The notes: generated from the sequence alone by a model not told the origin. A DNA stretch of 64,000 nt from Kingdonia uniflora (GCA_014058105.1 JACGCM010000452.1:682001-746000); one strand, 5' to 3'. Shown: positions 20,900 to 32,880, counted from the first letter of the stretch. A program made the numbers and translations.

Positions 20900-22930
20900 C
20901 CCATCTTACCAGGTATTTCCCTACAGTTTCTTGATGGACTGTACATACAAGACCAATAGTCGAAGCGCCCGATGTTTGTGGTTGTCGGCATCACCTTAAC
21001 TGGTAAAAGCATTTCTTCCATGTGAGCCTACTTTAAACATATGAATGAAGCTACTTACATTTGGGCTTTGGGAAAGCTTAAGGAAATCTTAGGTGATTAA
21101 AATGTGGAAATTATGGTTTCGGATAATAAACAAGCTCCTGTAAATGTGATAAATCTAGTTTTTCCTGAAGCACAACACATTTTATGTTGGTGGCACATAG
21201 AGAAAAATGTGTTGAGGCGTACAATAAAAGATATGGGTGATCATTCTTACGATTTTATGAGATCTTTTCAAACCATTCGTACATCAAGAAACTTTAGGAT
21301 TTGGAAACCAATAGGGCCGCCCTTGAGACAAATTTTATAGACTAACCTTCGTTTGTTAAATAAGTGAAAGATGCATTAGCGAAATACAAGGTGAAATTTG
21401 CTCTATTGTAGTAGGTAAACAAATTGAACCACCTTGGGAATACCACAAGCTGAGAGCTAAGGATCAACATTCAAGGTTGATGATTCATATTCGGTCTTCT
21501 AAAAGATATTATGACAGGGCATGGGGTAGTCCATAGTATGTTCCAAGATATCACCATTGAGATACGAGTATCGTTCAATACAAGTCTAGATAGTTGGCTG
21601 CATGCATACCCGATGAAATAGTTGTTTATACAATTGAAAGGTTTATTTTTCATTAGGCGTGTGATATTATTTATAAATAATTCAAAAGATCAAAATCATG
21701 AGCAATCAAGGCATTTAGTAAGAACTATGGGCATACTGTACGAACAATACATGGGTTTCTTTTTTTCTATAAGATTTACACATACATCCGTAGTGGGGAT
21801 TCCATTCCATATATGCAATTGATTTGGTTTGGAAAAATATTTCCGATGACCCTAATTATGTACCAAAGGAGACTGATATAAAACCCTTGCTCAGGTATTT
21901 CTTAAGAAATTTGAAGCATCCAGTAAATATAGGAAAACTTTTCTACATTCCCATTTACAGTCGATCACGTGTTTTGTGACTAAGTGGAAGGGCGAAATCT
22001 ATGTCCAACGGAGAAGGCAATGGAAAAGACACTTAGGATTTTTTGTTCTTGGGAGGTCCAGTCAACTGATATACTCGGGAGTACAAATAAAAAGCAAAAG
22101 ACCAGCTATGACTGGTAGGTAAAAAAAAAGGGGAAGGAAAAGAGAAAGTGGTCGACTCAAGTAGGCCACCTACAATTAAGAAGATTCGTGCTTACTCTGC
22201 AAGGAAATATGACCATTACTTCACTCATAAACAAAGGATATTGACAGATGGGAAGATTTAGGATGTTGCAAGAGATGGTAACTGTGGTTAGCAAATTTTC
22301 TATATATACTATAATCAACATTTGCGGGTCCAAATTGGAGAATGAGTGGCTAATGAGCTTTGTTTATTTAAAGAGAGATTATTTGATGTTTTTTACTCCA
22401 ACAAGATTTCGAAGTACATCTACGATTAGACAGATTAGTGCGATGCTACTGCCAATACCCCCCAATGTATAAATGGCTTGTTATGTCTATGCATGGTCAA
22501 ATCATTGCAAACACATATCGCACAAATCTGTCTGATCGTACGTGTACACAAACACATCATATTGTCGTTATGTTCATTTTGAAATGAGAATATTATACCA
22601 TTATGCCTAGAAGAAACTTGGAAACTGATGAGTTGGAGTTATTGGAGGAGCTAGGCATTGGATGGGTAAATGATATTCATTTTGTGATCCTGGAGAAGGG
22701 ATGCCCAATGTTACCTATTATAAAGAAATAGGATGATTTATTAGATGAAAGGTATGCCGAGTTTTATGTTAAAAGAATAAGTCAGAGGTATAAGTTGATG
22801 GAAAATGAGCAGGCATTATCGTATAATGTTTGGGCTGATCCTGTATATTTGACGGCGATGCAGAATGAAAGTTATGCTTTATGTGGTCATAGTGTTAGCA
22901 TGTGAATTGCTATGATCCACTTTTGTAATT
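20900..22930 (+). pseudogene. MULE transposase with C-terminal OTU-like region
   Basis: The MULE domain (PF10551 type) is visible from FLDGLYIQ (about 20925), through GITLTGKSISS and NEATYIWALGKLKEILGD, to VSDNKQAPVNVINLVFPEAQ and HILCWWHIEKNVLRR (21110-21220). The second catalytic Asp is in VSDNK, and WHIEKN is the usual His motif. The reading then decays through several frames. At 22225-22300 the frame gives RILTDGKI then DVARDGNCG, the DGNC start of an OTU-like cysteine protease domain, and later YKWLVMSMHGQIIANTYRTN (22470-22530), the conserved end of that domain in plant MULE proteins. The tail has DERYAEFYVKRISQRYKLM. Plant MULEs with OTU or Ulp1 peptidase domains are known. No terminal repeats were found, and stops are many. 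Confidence 0.75.
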
Positions 22931-23092
22931 AATTTTTGGGCTTTTTGTAACAATCCCGAGGCTACAGTTGTAACTTTTGAAATCTTCTGTTATAACTTTG
23001 TAAACATTCTGTCGATAATATAAAATGGATGATATGCTATTTTATTTGCAGATATTATTCCCACAGTTATCTATAAATCAGATCAACCTTTA

Positions 23093-23260
23093 GAGTACCC
23101 ACAACAGTTAGGTACACCCTGACGTGGTAGGGTGAATTTTGTTTTCCACCCTCAAATCCACCCTAAATGGTTCCCAGTAGCCAGGTGAATCGGTGACGTG
23201 GCAATGAAAAATCAACCCTGAGGGTGGATTCTTCACCCTCTGGGTGGATTTTTGGTAAAT
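23093..23260. repeat. Left terminal repeat region of Harbinger copy 2
   Basis: GAGTACCC...CACCCTGACGTGGTAGGGTG is followed by paired words CCACCCTCAAATCCACCC and CCCTGAGGGTGGATT that make nested short palindromes. It matches 28700-28870 and, inverted, 2020-2177. Confidence 0.8.
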
Positions 23261-23264
23261 TCAT

Positions 23265-23457
23265 GCCACGCAGTTCAGAAGGGTGTATAGTCAATGCGCC
23301 AATAAGATTAGAACACGTGTCAATAATCCAGTAGCTCCCATTGCACGCAGTTATGAAGTGTGCGTACACATAACGGCCAAGATTAAAACACGTGGACCGC
23401 TGAGATTAAAAAAATTTCAAAAGGCTATTTTTTCCACGGGGTTTAGAAGTACGCGGC
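23265..23457. repeat. Left subterminal near-palindromes of copy 2
   Basis: Three sites at 23265-23286, 23343-23365 and 23434-23457 have the form GCACGCAGTTATGAAGTGTG. ACACGTGT and ACACGTGG boxes (near 23305 and 23387) lie between them. Confidence 0.7.
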
Positions 23458-23674
23458 AAAAGCCTGCATAAAAAAATACTCAAGTTCACCTTTATTTCTT
23501 AGTTTTTCCCTGATCAAATTTCTTCAACAAGATGCTCAACGGCTATAAGCGGTAAGTTTTTTCTCTATCTATAAAACCCATTCATCTTCTACTCTCTTAT
23601 TCTTCTACAATCAACTCATTCATCTTATATCTCAAAACTCAACTTTATTCATTTCTTATCAATTTTGCCGAATC

Positions 23675-25053
23675 ATGTCTGACAAAATTCTAGCTAACCT
23701 ACTCAAGTCTGCCACATCACTTTCATCTTTAGAGTCATCGTCTTCATCATCGTCCAGAAGCGAAGAGCTCTTCCAAAGTCAAATTGAGCTGATGCACGAG
23801 TATAACAAGATTATGATTGAGATGGGAGAAACAGAAGAAAAACAGCAAGAGGCGACATCATCATGGAGGCGAGGTGGTAGTAAAAGGGGAAGGATTGACA
23901 AGCGGAAAAGCCGTAATCATAAATTGAGAGAATTTAGCCTTAATCGAGATTACTTCGGTAACAACCCAAGATTCGCCGGTATCCCATTTCGTCGTCGATT
24001 CCGCATGAGCGAAGGTGTGTATCAACGTATTTATGATCAAATACTTTCTTTGAACCCCAATTTTATTCAAAGAGAAAATACCGTTAAGACGATGGGCATA
24101 TCCTCGCACTAAAAGATAAGGTGCGCACTTTGCATGCTATGTTACGGTACGAGCAAGACGCCCAAGAAGAATACCTCCAAATTGGGGAGTCAACGGGTAT
24201 TTTGTGCTTAAATTTTTTTTGTTAAACTATTATAACACAATTCAAATCTCAATACCTTAGATATCCCAATGAAGATGATACATTATACTTGTTCGAAGTG
24301 AATGGATCGCGAGGCCTCCTGGGGATGCTAGGTAGTTAAGATTGTATGCATTAGAAATGGAATAATTGTCCTACCGGGTAGGCAGGACAATATACCGGGT
24401 ATAAGTAAATCCCAACGGTGATTTTAGAAGCAGTTGCATCGCAAGATCTTTGGATATGGCCCACATTCTTTGGGGTGCCCAGTTCAAAGAACGGCGTGAA
24501 CGTCTTGCATTAAGGGTAGCTTTTCAACAACTTGTCCAATGGAGTTGCGCCGCCATGCAATTATAATATAGGCACGGTATCGCACACTATGAGGTATTAC
24601 TTAGCGGAAGGGGTCCATCCAAAATGGCAAACACTTGCTCAAACCATAAGAAATTTGACCAACGATATCGATAGATATTTCTCAAAGATGTAAGAAGCAT
24701 GTCGAAATGACGTAAAGCGTGTTTTTGGGGTATTACAACCTAGGTTTCAAACATTGGCAAACGGTGCACAATTTTGGAAACCTAGTGATCTAGGAAATAT
24801 TATGTACGCATGTATAACCATACACAATATGATCGTCAAAGATGAACGTCATACCTACGTCCGACAAATTGACATTGATCCAAAGTTTAGAAGATCGGTG
24901 AATATTTGGAAGGTGGAATTAAATCCAAGACACCATATCAACATTATGGCAGAGTACATCCAGAAGGTTCATGAAATTAGAAATGAAGGTGCCCATTTCC
25001 AATTATGAGATGAACTTGTCGCGCATTTGTGGAATCAAAATGGGACAGAGTAA
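23675..25053 (+). pseudogene. Harbinger transposase, copy 2 (PF04827 type)
   Basis: The ATG at 23675 starts MSDKILANLLKSATSLSSLE, a Ser-rich leader, then a coiled segment (IELMHEYNKIMIEMGE) and a basic block (KRGRIDKRKSRNHKLRE). The DDE region has FRMSEGVYQRIYDQIL and FIQRENTVKTMGISSH, ending at a stop at 24110-24112 where homologues have Gln. The rest is readable with frame changes: the GSxDCMHW core (near 24340), the second Asp region, then GNIMYACITIHNMIVKDE and a C-terminal RNEGAHFQL ending at TAA 25051-25053. Length matches copy 3. It is a pseudogene. The gene lies 580 bp inside the left terminus, with a short leader (ATGCTCAACGGCTATAA at 23532) shared with copies 1 and 3. Confidence 0.88.
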
Positions 25054-25299
25054 TGTAGTCTTCATCATTGTTTTTTTATTTTCTAAAGTAATGTATTTTG
25101 TTTCCAAGTTTAATGTTGAAGTTGTAATGTATTTTATTTCCAAGTCTACATCATTATAGCACTTTTAAGGAAACATGGTTTACAACTTCTGCTTTTTGAT
25201 TTTGTAAATTTTAAGGATTACGAACCATTAATAACAATTTAATTGAAATAATGAAATTACATAGAACTTAAGAACTACTATTAGCGTTAAGGATTATAT

Positions 25300-25745
25300 C
25301 ATTCGTCATCATTAAAAACGTCGTCATCACTTGGACACTGTTCCAACTTCTACGAATATTCTTTAATTTGCTTCTTTATCTAGCGCTTTTATGCTGGTAG
25401 AAGGTTACTTGGGTCCATTCTCATCACCTTAACCATATGCATATCTTCGGCGGCTTTTTCTTAGTTAGCTCCGCTTCACGCCTCCTTTTGATTCTCAGCC
25501 TCTCTAGCCAACTTTAGTTCCTTTCGTACTCTAGCTCTAGTATTCTTTTCCACTTTCTTTTGCTCGTCTCTCTCATTCCATGCCTTCATCAAGTTGGTCG
25601 TTCTCTTAAGCACCCTCTTCCCCCAATAACCTATACCTGACTTAGCCGGTTCTTTTGCCTTGTATTTTTTTTGGCCGTCTGATCGCACAACCCCACAAGA
25701 ATATAGTGGTGCATCCACACCAATAGAATCATTCAGAATTATGAT
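25300..25745 (-). pseudogene. Harbinger ORF1, C-terminal remnant in copy 2
   Basis: The minus strand gives DAPLYSCGVVRSDGQKKYKA, KEPAKSGIGYWGKRVLKRT and a charged helical tail (NERDEQKKVEKNTRARVRKE). It corresponds to the C-terminal third of ORF1 in copy 3 (30861-31310). Everything upstream, including the Myb/SANT-like part, is deleted, and sequence near 25750 joins directly to the region that in copy 3 lies beyond ORF1. The tail resembles the NAM-associated C-terminal domain found in such Myb-like proteins. Confidence 0.8.
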
Positions 25746-26071
25746 ATTTGGAGTGCCATAGGTACATCCTCACTTTATTTCACTTCAGTTCAGTCTCATA
25801 TTAATCAAGCAATATTAATACTAGTCGTTGATGATTGAACATAACTAGATCGACTCTTGATTGTAATCGTGTAGTAACTTTGGCCGTTGAGTAACTTTTA
25901 CAACAAGTTTCCCAAAAGAACATCTGTAATAAAAACAATATTAATACTTAACATAGTTTAAACAAAATATAGTTTAAATATAACATCCTTTAAACGAAAC
26001 ATAGTTTTAACAATATTAATACCCAACATAGTTTAAACAAAACATAAAAAAAGTTCAAAATAAAATAGAGC

Positions 26072-28082
26072 TTAACTTGGATAACCTCTCTTTGTTTGGC
26101 GAGCCCGTCTGCTACGTGTGAGACTCTAGTCATAAGTACATTGCACTACCGACTCTGTCTGGAAGGAAATGGACATCTCAGTTAGTCTCTCAAACGTCTC
26201 TCGGATGACCTCGTATGCCCAGCTCTACTGTCTCCTCAACTCAGTATTGTTGTCAGTTAGTTGCCTCGAGTCTTTATATATAGCATACCGCATTCCTTGG
26301 TTTCAATGCCATAACTCATCCGTAACATATGTAGGTGGACACGGGTATGGTACCAGTATCACCGGGATCGGTATCCGTCTACTTTGACCTTTCGATTCTG
26401 CCTCATCCATGAACCATCCCATATTACATGGATTGCCTGTCACCTGAACACCATAGTTTTGCACCTGTGAAGACGAAGCTAAACTCGACGTAGGTAACAA
26501 GTGTACACCGGGCCTCACTAGATCACGCCCGACAATCTAAATATTTCCCACCATCTTTACTAAACTATAACCGATCTTAGGATTTGGATGAGCGACACAC
26601 CAATATGTCATGTAATCTACGTCGGGAACAAGATAATCTCAACCATCGTAAATGTCCACATCCTTCAGACACTGATATAACTCTCGGTCGTGCCTTGGGA
26701 ATTCTATAATCTCTTGAGGGGGGATTATAGGGCACACTATCATGCCCGGTCATCTGACGTATGCACTAGTCTCCTAAATACCAAAGCGTACCGTGGCCAT
26801 ATGAGACTGACGCCAATGGGGCCCTTTAGAAGCTCAGTGCCGAAGTAACTCTTACCTCTGGACAGATTAATTGCCTAGACCTGTGCCATGGTTGCCAATC
26901 TATGTTAGTTTTGTCTTTCCATTCTATCATATCTCCGATCACAGCAAAAGAGTAATAGATTTCAGACCCCGTACTTGCCTTTTCATCTCTCCACGCACCC
27001 ATACAGGGATAAATAATGTTAAATTTTTGTACCTTAACTAGATACATTCCAACCCGACAGTACTCGAAAAACCAGAACTCCAACATCGCATAGAATCCGG
27101 TGATCAATTTTTTTACCTTCCCGTCCCTCAAAATTGAGACTTCATCAAGCCCCCAATACAAAGCCGCCATAATTGGCGTACCCCAATCAAAATGCGACGT
27201 ACCTATAATATCGTAATCTATCAAGGCTATAAGATAACCCACCCAAAGAGATGCGCTACCATTTGAGAAGAAGAGATTACCCATCAAATAGGCAATAAAT
27301 GTCCTCGCATACACGATATCCATTTGTGGGCCATAATTGTGGAGACGTGGATTCAAAGGCTCTTTCCACTTTTTTAAATAAGCTAGTGTGATGTTACCGT
27401 ACCTGATGTCGGAGCTTGTGATTCCCAGGAACATCTTTTCTGCTTCCTTTAATTTAGAGTACCTCTCTTTATACGAGAGTTCGCGACCTCTTACAAAAGA
27501 TATTCCCATTGGCATGGCGTAGTCTAACGGTGTGAAACACAGTTCCCCGCAAGGGAAGTTAAAGGTATGGGTAAAATGTCACCGCCGTTCAAAAAGAGCA
27601 TGAATGTGACGGTTATCCGAGATTCCTGCCTTAATCGAGCAAAACTCCTCAAAACCCATATCGTCGACCAACTTCTTCAGCGTCAGGTACACGACAATCC
27701 ATTGGTACTACTTCAGTACCTTATCTGATGATCCCCTACACTATAATTCATCTCGGTTCTGACAAAATAAGCACATTAACACGTTAGAAGTTTATTTGGG
27801 CATTTCATCGAGCACATTACAATATACGTTAATAACACATAAATTTTATACAAAACTTACCAGCATTTCCTCCGATCCAACAAAAATATGGACCCAGCCG
27901 TCCGGGAGGATATCTACTCGGTTCAACTCTTCGAGCGATGGGGTAGGATCGTTGTCCAACGTCAATTGTAATGGTCAAATATTTGTTACTTTGGCGTTCC
28001 CCCGTCGCTTTATTTCCGCGTTTACGTTGCGTTTGGTTTTGGTGAAATTATGCCTCGGTCACGTATTAGACTCTCCTGACAT
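26072..28082 (-). pseudogene. Plant mobile domain (PMD, PF10536) gene inside Harbinger copy 2
   Basis: Exon 1 starts at ATG 28082 (MSGESNT) and runs to 27861 with EELNRVDILPDGWVHIFVGS. The donor CTG|GTAAGT opens an intron (27759-27860), and exon 2 begins at 27758. It has LKKLVDDMGFEEFCSIKAG, the PMD signature THTFNFPCGELCFTPLD, then an open stretch of 229 codons (27515-26826) with GVISSDIRYG-like text, KKWKEPLNPRL, FDWGTPIMAALYWGLDEVS and GFYAMLEFWFFEYCRVGMYL. The C-terminus decays through frames to a TAA at 26072-26074. PMD proteins include MAIN and MAIL1, which act in transcript control and silencing; related domains are common in plant transposons. Databases often misname such proteins 'phosphatase 7 long form', but no phosphatase motif is present. 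It lies wholly within the element's termini. Confidence 0.82.
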
Positions 28083-28240
28083 TTTTAAGTGATTAGCGGA
28101 AGAAAGATCTTGAGTTGGGACCTTGTAGAGTATGTGTTGGGTATGCTAAGCTTAATGCCTTGGATATGCCTTATGTTGATGTTCAAATAGCACTTGAGAA
28201 AGGAAGTATCAAGTTTTAGCCTAAAAGATGCAGCGTTAAG

Positions 28241-28413
28241 CCGCGCGGTTCTGAACTGCGCGGCTATATAAAAAAAATAAAAATGAAGCAATTTCATATT
28301 GGCTTAAAGTGCCGCGCTATTTAGAAGTGCACTGAAGAGATGGAAGGCTGAGATTGAAATACGTGGACATATCTTGAGCGTTGGTTCTTGCATGCGATTC
28401 GGAACAGCGCGCA
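28241..28413. repeat. Right subterminal near-palindromes of copy 2
   Basis: Sites lie at 28241-28264, 28310-28331 and 28392-28413. The first has CCGCGC on one side, GCGCGG on the other and GTTCTGAAC in the centre, almost a perfect 23-bp palindrome. Confidence 0.75.
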
Positions 28414-28500
28414 ACAAATTCACCTTAGTTTTTCGTCTGAACTGCTGTGGGTGGATTTGGGGTAGATTGGATCCACCCACCCAACTATTATGGATGTTCT

Positions 28501-28699
28501 TAAAAAAATGAAAACAATGATTAAATAAACCTGAATATCATAAGTACTTATGACACCATGAGATATTATATGCGGCTGAAAAATGGACCGCAAGTCAAAT
28601 ATTTTTTATTGGTACACTGAGATACAGTGATTATTCAGAAACATAAAACTAAAAAAATACCACCGATTCTAGACTATACATCCAAATGTTACCACCTTA
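28501..28699. other. Spacer between Harbinger copies 2 and 3
   Basis: These 199 AT-rich bases contain the TTA after copy 2 (28501-28503) and the TTA before copy 3 (28697-28699). No gene or repeat is seen. It looks like ordinary target DNA between two independent insertions. Confidence 0.6.
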
Positions 28700-28868
28700 G
28701 AGCATCCACAACAGCTAGGTAGATTCTGACGTGACAGGGTGAATTTCAAATCCACCCTCAAATCCACCCCAAATGCTTCCTAGCAACTAGGTGAATCGGT
28801 GATGTAGCATATACAAATTTCACCCTGAGGGTAGATTTTCCACCCTGTGGGTAGATTTTGGGTGAATT
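28700..28868. repeat. Left terminal repeat region of copy 3
   Basis: It has the same word order as copy 2: GAGCATCC, CTGACGTGACAGGGTGAATT, paired CCACCCTCAAATCCACCCC, then CACCCTGAGGGTAGATTTTC. Confidence 0.8.
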
Positions 28869-28871
28869 TAT

Positions 28872-29066
28872 GTCGCGCCCTTCTGAACTACGCGTATCCT
28901 ATTCACCACTAAGATGTTACCACGTGTCAAATATCCAATGGCTTTCATTATGCGTACTTCAGAACTTCGCGTATACACCACGGCTGAGATTAAAATACGT
29001 GGACGGCTGAGATTAAACTTGAACTTCAAACGGCTAGTTATGCCGCGCGGTTCAGAAGTGCACGAC
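28872..29066. repeat. Left subterminal near-palindromes of copy 3
   Basis: Sites lie at 28872-28895 (CGCGCCCTTCTGAACTACGC), 28950-28973 and 29042-29066, spaced 78 and 92 bp. ACGTG boxes lie near 28920 and 28995. Confidence 0.75.
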
Positions 29067-29279
29067 AAAGCCTGCATAAAAGATATCCTTGGTTCCCCAT
29101 TATATTACCTTGGTTTTTCCCTGATCAAACTTCTTCAATAAGATGCTCAACGGCTATAAACGGCTAGTTTTTTCTCTATTTATAAACTCCATTCATCTTC
29201 TACTCTCTTCTACAATCAACTCATTCATCTTATATCTCAAAACTCAACTTTCTTCATTTCTTATCAATTGTCCCGAATC

Positions 29280-30613
29280 ATGTTTGATGAAATCATTGCC
29301 GACCTACTCAAGCCTGACACATCACTCTCATCTTGGGAGTTATCGTCCTTATCATCGTCCGGTGACGAAGAGCTGCTTCGAGGTCTAATTGAGTTGATGC
29401 ACGAGTATAAAAGGATTATGATTGAGATGGGAGAAGCATAAGAAAAAGAGCAAGAGACAACATCATCACGGAGGCGAGGAGGTAGTAAAAGGGGAAGGAT
29501 TGATAAGCGGAAAAGCCGTGGGCATAAATTGGGGAAGGTTAGCCTTAATCGGTATTACTTTGGTGACAACCTAAGATTCAAAGGTATCTCATTTCATCGC
29601 TGATTCCGTATGAGCGAAGGTGTGTATCAGCGTATTTATGATTAAATATTTTCTTCGAACCCCTATTTTATTCAAAGAGAAAATGCCGCTAAGACTATGG
29701 GCTTATCCTCGCACCAAAAGATAACGTGCGCACTTCGCATGTTATGTTATGGTACGAGCGTAGATGTCCAAGAAGAATACCTTCGGATTGGGGAGTCTAC
29801 GGCTATTTTGTGCTTGAAATTTTTTTGTAAAACTATTATAACACAATTCAAATCACAATACCTTAGATTTCCCAATGAAGACAATACATTACACTTGTTA
29901 GAAGTGAAAGGATCGTGAGGCTTTCCGGGGATGTTAGGTAGTTTAGACAATATACCGGGTATAAAAAAATCTCGACTGTGATTTTTGAGGTAGTCGCATC
30001 CCAAGATCTTTGGATATGGCACGCATTCTTTGGGGTGCCCAGTTCTAATAACGACGTGAACGCCTTGCATCAAGGGTAACTTTTTAATAACTTGTCTAAT
30101 GGAGTTGCGCCGCCAGGTAATTATAATATAGACACAGTACCACACATTATGGGGTATTACTTAGCGGATGGAGTCTTTCCAAAATGGCAAACACTTATCC
30201 AAACCATAAGAAATCAGTCCAACGATGCCGAAAGACATTTTTTGAAGATGCAAGAAGCATGCCGGAAAGACATAGTACGTTCTTTTGGGGTATTACAAGG
30301 TAGGTTTCAAATATTGGCACACGGTACGCGATTTTGGAAACCTAGTGATCAAGGAAATGTTATGTACGCATGTATAACCCTACAAAATATGATCATCGAA
30401 GATGAACTTCATACCTACATCTGGAAAATTGAGATTGATCCCGAGTTTAGAAGATCGGTGAATACTTGGAAGGAGGACTTAAATCCAAGATACCATATCA
30501 ACACTATGGAAGAGTACATCCAGAAGGTTCATGAAATTAGAAATGAAGGTGCCCATTTCCAATTATGGGATGAACTTGTCACGCATTTGTGGAATCGAAA
30601 AGGGGCGGGGTAA
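29280..30613 (+). pseudogene. Harbinger transposase, copy 3 (PF04827 type)
   Basis: The ATG at 29280 (MFDEIIADLLKPDTSLSS) leads into the coiled leader, the basic block KRGRIDKRKSRGHKLGK, FRMSEGVYQRIYD, YFIQRENAAKTMGLSSHQ, RIGESTAILCLKFFCK and GFPGMLGSLD with the first catalytic Asp (near 29945). Right after this Asp, 46 bp present in copy 2 are missing, removing the CMHW...AGQ core and shifting the frame. The C-terminal half (30092-30613) is one clean frame: SNGVAPPGNYNIDTVPHIMG, YYLADGVFPKWQTLIQTI, FGVLQGRFQILAHGTRFWKP, GNVMYACITLQNMIIEDE, ending at TAA 30611-30613. Other stops occur at 29440, 29602 and 29643. The DDE site is destroyed, so it cannot be active. Confidence 0.9.
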
Positions 30614-30860
30614 TGTTGTCTTCATCATTATGTTTTTATTTTCTAAAGTAATGTATTGTGTTTCGAAGTTCAATGTTGAAGTTGTAATGTATTTTGTTTC
30701 CAAGTCTTCATCATTGTAATACTTTAAAGGAAATATGGTTTACTGCTTCTGCCTTTTGATTTTGTAACAATTTTAAGAATTACAAACCATTAATAGCAAT
30801 TTTATTGAAATAATGAAATTACATAGAACTTAATAACTACTATTAATGCTAAGGATTACA

Positions 30861-32532
30861 TCAATTTTTATCACTAGAAACGTCGTCATCACTTGGATAC
30901 TGCTCCTTTAACTTCTTTAAATATTCTTTAATCTACTTCTTCATCCAACACTTTTTTGCCGGTAGTAGGTTACTTGGGTCCGTTATCATCACCTTAAACA
31001 TCAACACATCGTCGACGGCTTATTTTCGAGTTAGCTCTGCTTCACGCCTCCTATGAATCTCAGCCTCTCTAGCCAACTATAGTTCCTCTCGTGCTCTAGT
31101 TCTAGCTTCCATTTCCTCTTTTTTCTTCTCGTCTCTCTCATTCAATAACTTTATCTTGGACGTTGTCTCAAGCATCCTATTTCCCCAAAAACCTATACTT
31201 GATTTTGCCGCCTCTTTTGCCTTGTATTTTTTTGGGCCGTTCGGTCGTAAATCCCCACAAGAATATAGTGGTGCATTCACGTCGATAAAATCATTCGGAA
31301 TTACGATATTTTGAGTGCTAGATATAGGTGTTTCAGGATCGGTATTGGTGGAGTTACCCGGGCTATCGTTAGACTTTGACTTCCTAGCGACGTTGCGGCC
31401 TGGTTGGCCGATGTGATGAATTTGTGACCATTTTGGGCAAGTTTCCAAAACTTTGTATGCTTCCCCAAGTGTAAATGGCTTTTGTTATAGTTAAAAAAGG
31501 TATCTTATGCCATACGTTCCTAGAAATCTAGTTAGGAAATTCTTTAGATTATGATTCACCTTTGAATATTTATGAAATGAGAAAAATAAATGAAATACTT
31601 ACGAAGTCATCCGTTCCAATACCGGTATGATATTGGCTCTTAAGGTCTTGAATGATACCACTTAAAATTGAACATTCCTTATTGAGCGGCCCCTTATACA
31701 CACAATTGACACTGTTGTGCGATCGCCACATCGATTGGTCAACATAAAAGGAGTTAAATTGATCACGCACCTTGAACCAAAATGTAGCGGCTTTTTGGTT
31801 ATTTATGGTAGCGAGGTTTTGAGACACTTGGGACCAAGCGCATGCAAGATTCACGAAGTCATCGAACGATCAATTTTTAGAGTTGAAGTATTGTTTTTTA
31901 TCGTCATGAACTTTATACGAAGCCTCAAGTAAATCCTCAACTAGGATAGGTGTCGATGTCGTCTTTCTTTTAGACTTTGTCTTCCCACGCGTATTACTTC
32001 TCGCGAGAACCGGATTAAGTTCCTTAGCCTAAGCTATATCCTCAACTATAATAGGTGTCGATGTCGTCTTTCTTGTAGACTTTGCCTTCTTGCACGTATT
32101 ACTTCTCGTGAGAACCGAATTGAGTTTATTTGCGATGATCTGAGAGACAGCCGGAGATGCAACCGGCGATGTATTAAGATTTGAATCATTTAAATCCCAT
32201 GCACCTTACATCGGCGTGGTACTCGAACTTCCACCCGCGAAACCGGTTTGATATGAATAATATGGATTTCTCGGTTGAGGGTACGAACCCGTATACCCAT
32301 CAAATAGAGGGCAATATCCTTGGTTTGGGTAATATCCATGGGCTTGAAATTGAAATTGATTGTCAGGTCGCAGGAATAGTTGGCGAACATGGTGATTCCG
32401 ATATTGGGATGTGTTAGGCATTTACGACATATCAAATATGCCGAATTGATGAGGAAAGACGTTTCCATGTTGGTTCATATTTAAGGATTGAGAGTGGTTT
32501 TGAGAATTAGATTAGGAACATGAGGAAGACAT
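30861..32532 (-). pseudogene. Harbinger ORF1, Myb/SANT-like protein, full-length copy
   Basis: It starts at the ATG at 32532 (same start as copy 1) and ends at the TGA at 30861-30863. It has a Ser/Asn/Gln-rich N-terminus, a Tyr/Pro/Gly-rich segment (GYCPLFDGYTGSYPQPRNP), duplicated SKRKTTSTPILVED-like blocks, and a SANT-like part with FVNLACAWSQVSQNLATINN, FWFKVRDQF and SILSGIIQDLKSQY (31854-31600). An intron probably lies between the donor near 31600 (TTCGTAAGTATTT) and about 31460, then AYKVLETCPKWSQIHHIG, a basic GRNVARKSKS, and a charged C-terminal coil to the end. The order matches plant proteins with a Myb-like domain plus NAM-associated C-terminus, commonly mislabelled 'GST T3-like'. 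Stops are scattered. It faces the transposase gene with 250 bp between their ends. Confidence 0.82.
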
Positions 32533-32624
32533 AGTGGTTTTGTTTATAAGGTAAGGAGGGAGAAGAGTGTAGAAGATTAGAAGGGAGGAGAGTGTAGGAG
32601 ATGAATGACATTTATAGATGAAAA

Positions 32625-32880
32625 AAACTAGCCGTTAATATAGTCGTTAACAAGTGTGCAAAAAAAACTAACCGTTAATATAGCCGTTAACAAGTGTCCA
32701 AAAAAAATCAAGCCGCTAATATGGCCGTTGAGTAACTTGTACAACAAGTTTCCAAAAACTAGCCGTTAATATGGCCGTTGAGTAACTTGTGCAACAAGTT
32801 TCTATATAAAAACTAGCCGTTATTATGGCCGTTTAGTAACTTGTACAACAAGTTTTTATAAAAAAAACTAGCCTAAGGTT
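32625..32880. repeat. Tandem repeats between ORF1 and the PMD gene in copy 3
   Basis: About five units of AAAACTAGCCGTTAATATGG, CCGTTGAGTAACTTGTACAACAAGTTT lie head to tail, 50-60 bp each. Each full unit holds a 7-bp hairpin, AACTTGT-ACA-ACAAGTT. Copy 2 keeps about one unit (near 25880-25915). The array lies upstream of ORF1, in its presumed promoter. Confidence 0.8.

Larger units (their letters stand above)
23093..28500 (+). mobile_element. PIF/Harbinger element copy 2 (transposase, ORF1 remnant, PMD gene)
   Basis: The left end is GAGTACCCACAACAGTTAGG at 23093 after TTA (23090-23092). The right end is ...ATTATGGATGTTC at 28500 before TTA (28501-28503), so the 3-bp target duplication is intact. 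The ends are imperfect inverted repeats of each other. Inside, the transposase reads rightwards (23675-25053), while an ORF1 remnant (25300-25745) and a plant mobile domain gene (26072-28082) read leftwards. Against copy 3 it lacks about 1.6 kb covering most of ORF1 and the 5' tandem repeats (break near 25750). Length is 5408 bp. Confidence 0.88.

Noticed and set aside
26072..28082. Serine/threonine phosphatase 7 long form homologue
   Set aside because: This common database label comes from a fusion protein that contains a PMD. No GDxHG or GNHE phosphatase motif is visible here; only the PMD is.
30861..32532. Glutathione S-transferase gene
   Set aside because: Homologues are often named 'GST T3-like' in databases, but the sequence shows a SANT-like region and a charged coil, not a GST fold, and sits inside a Harbinger element.
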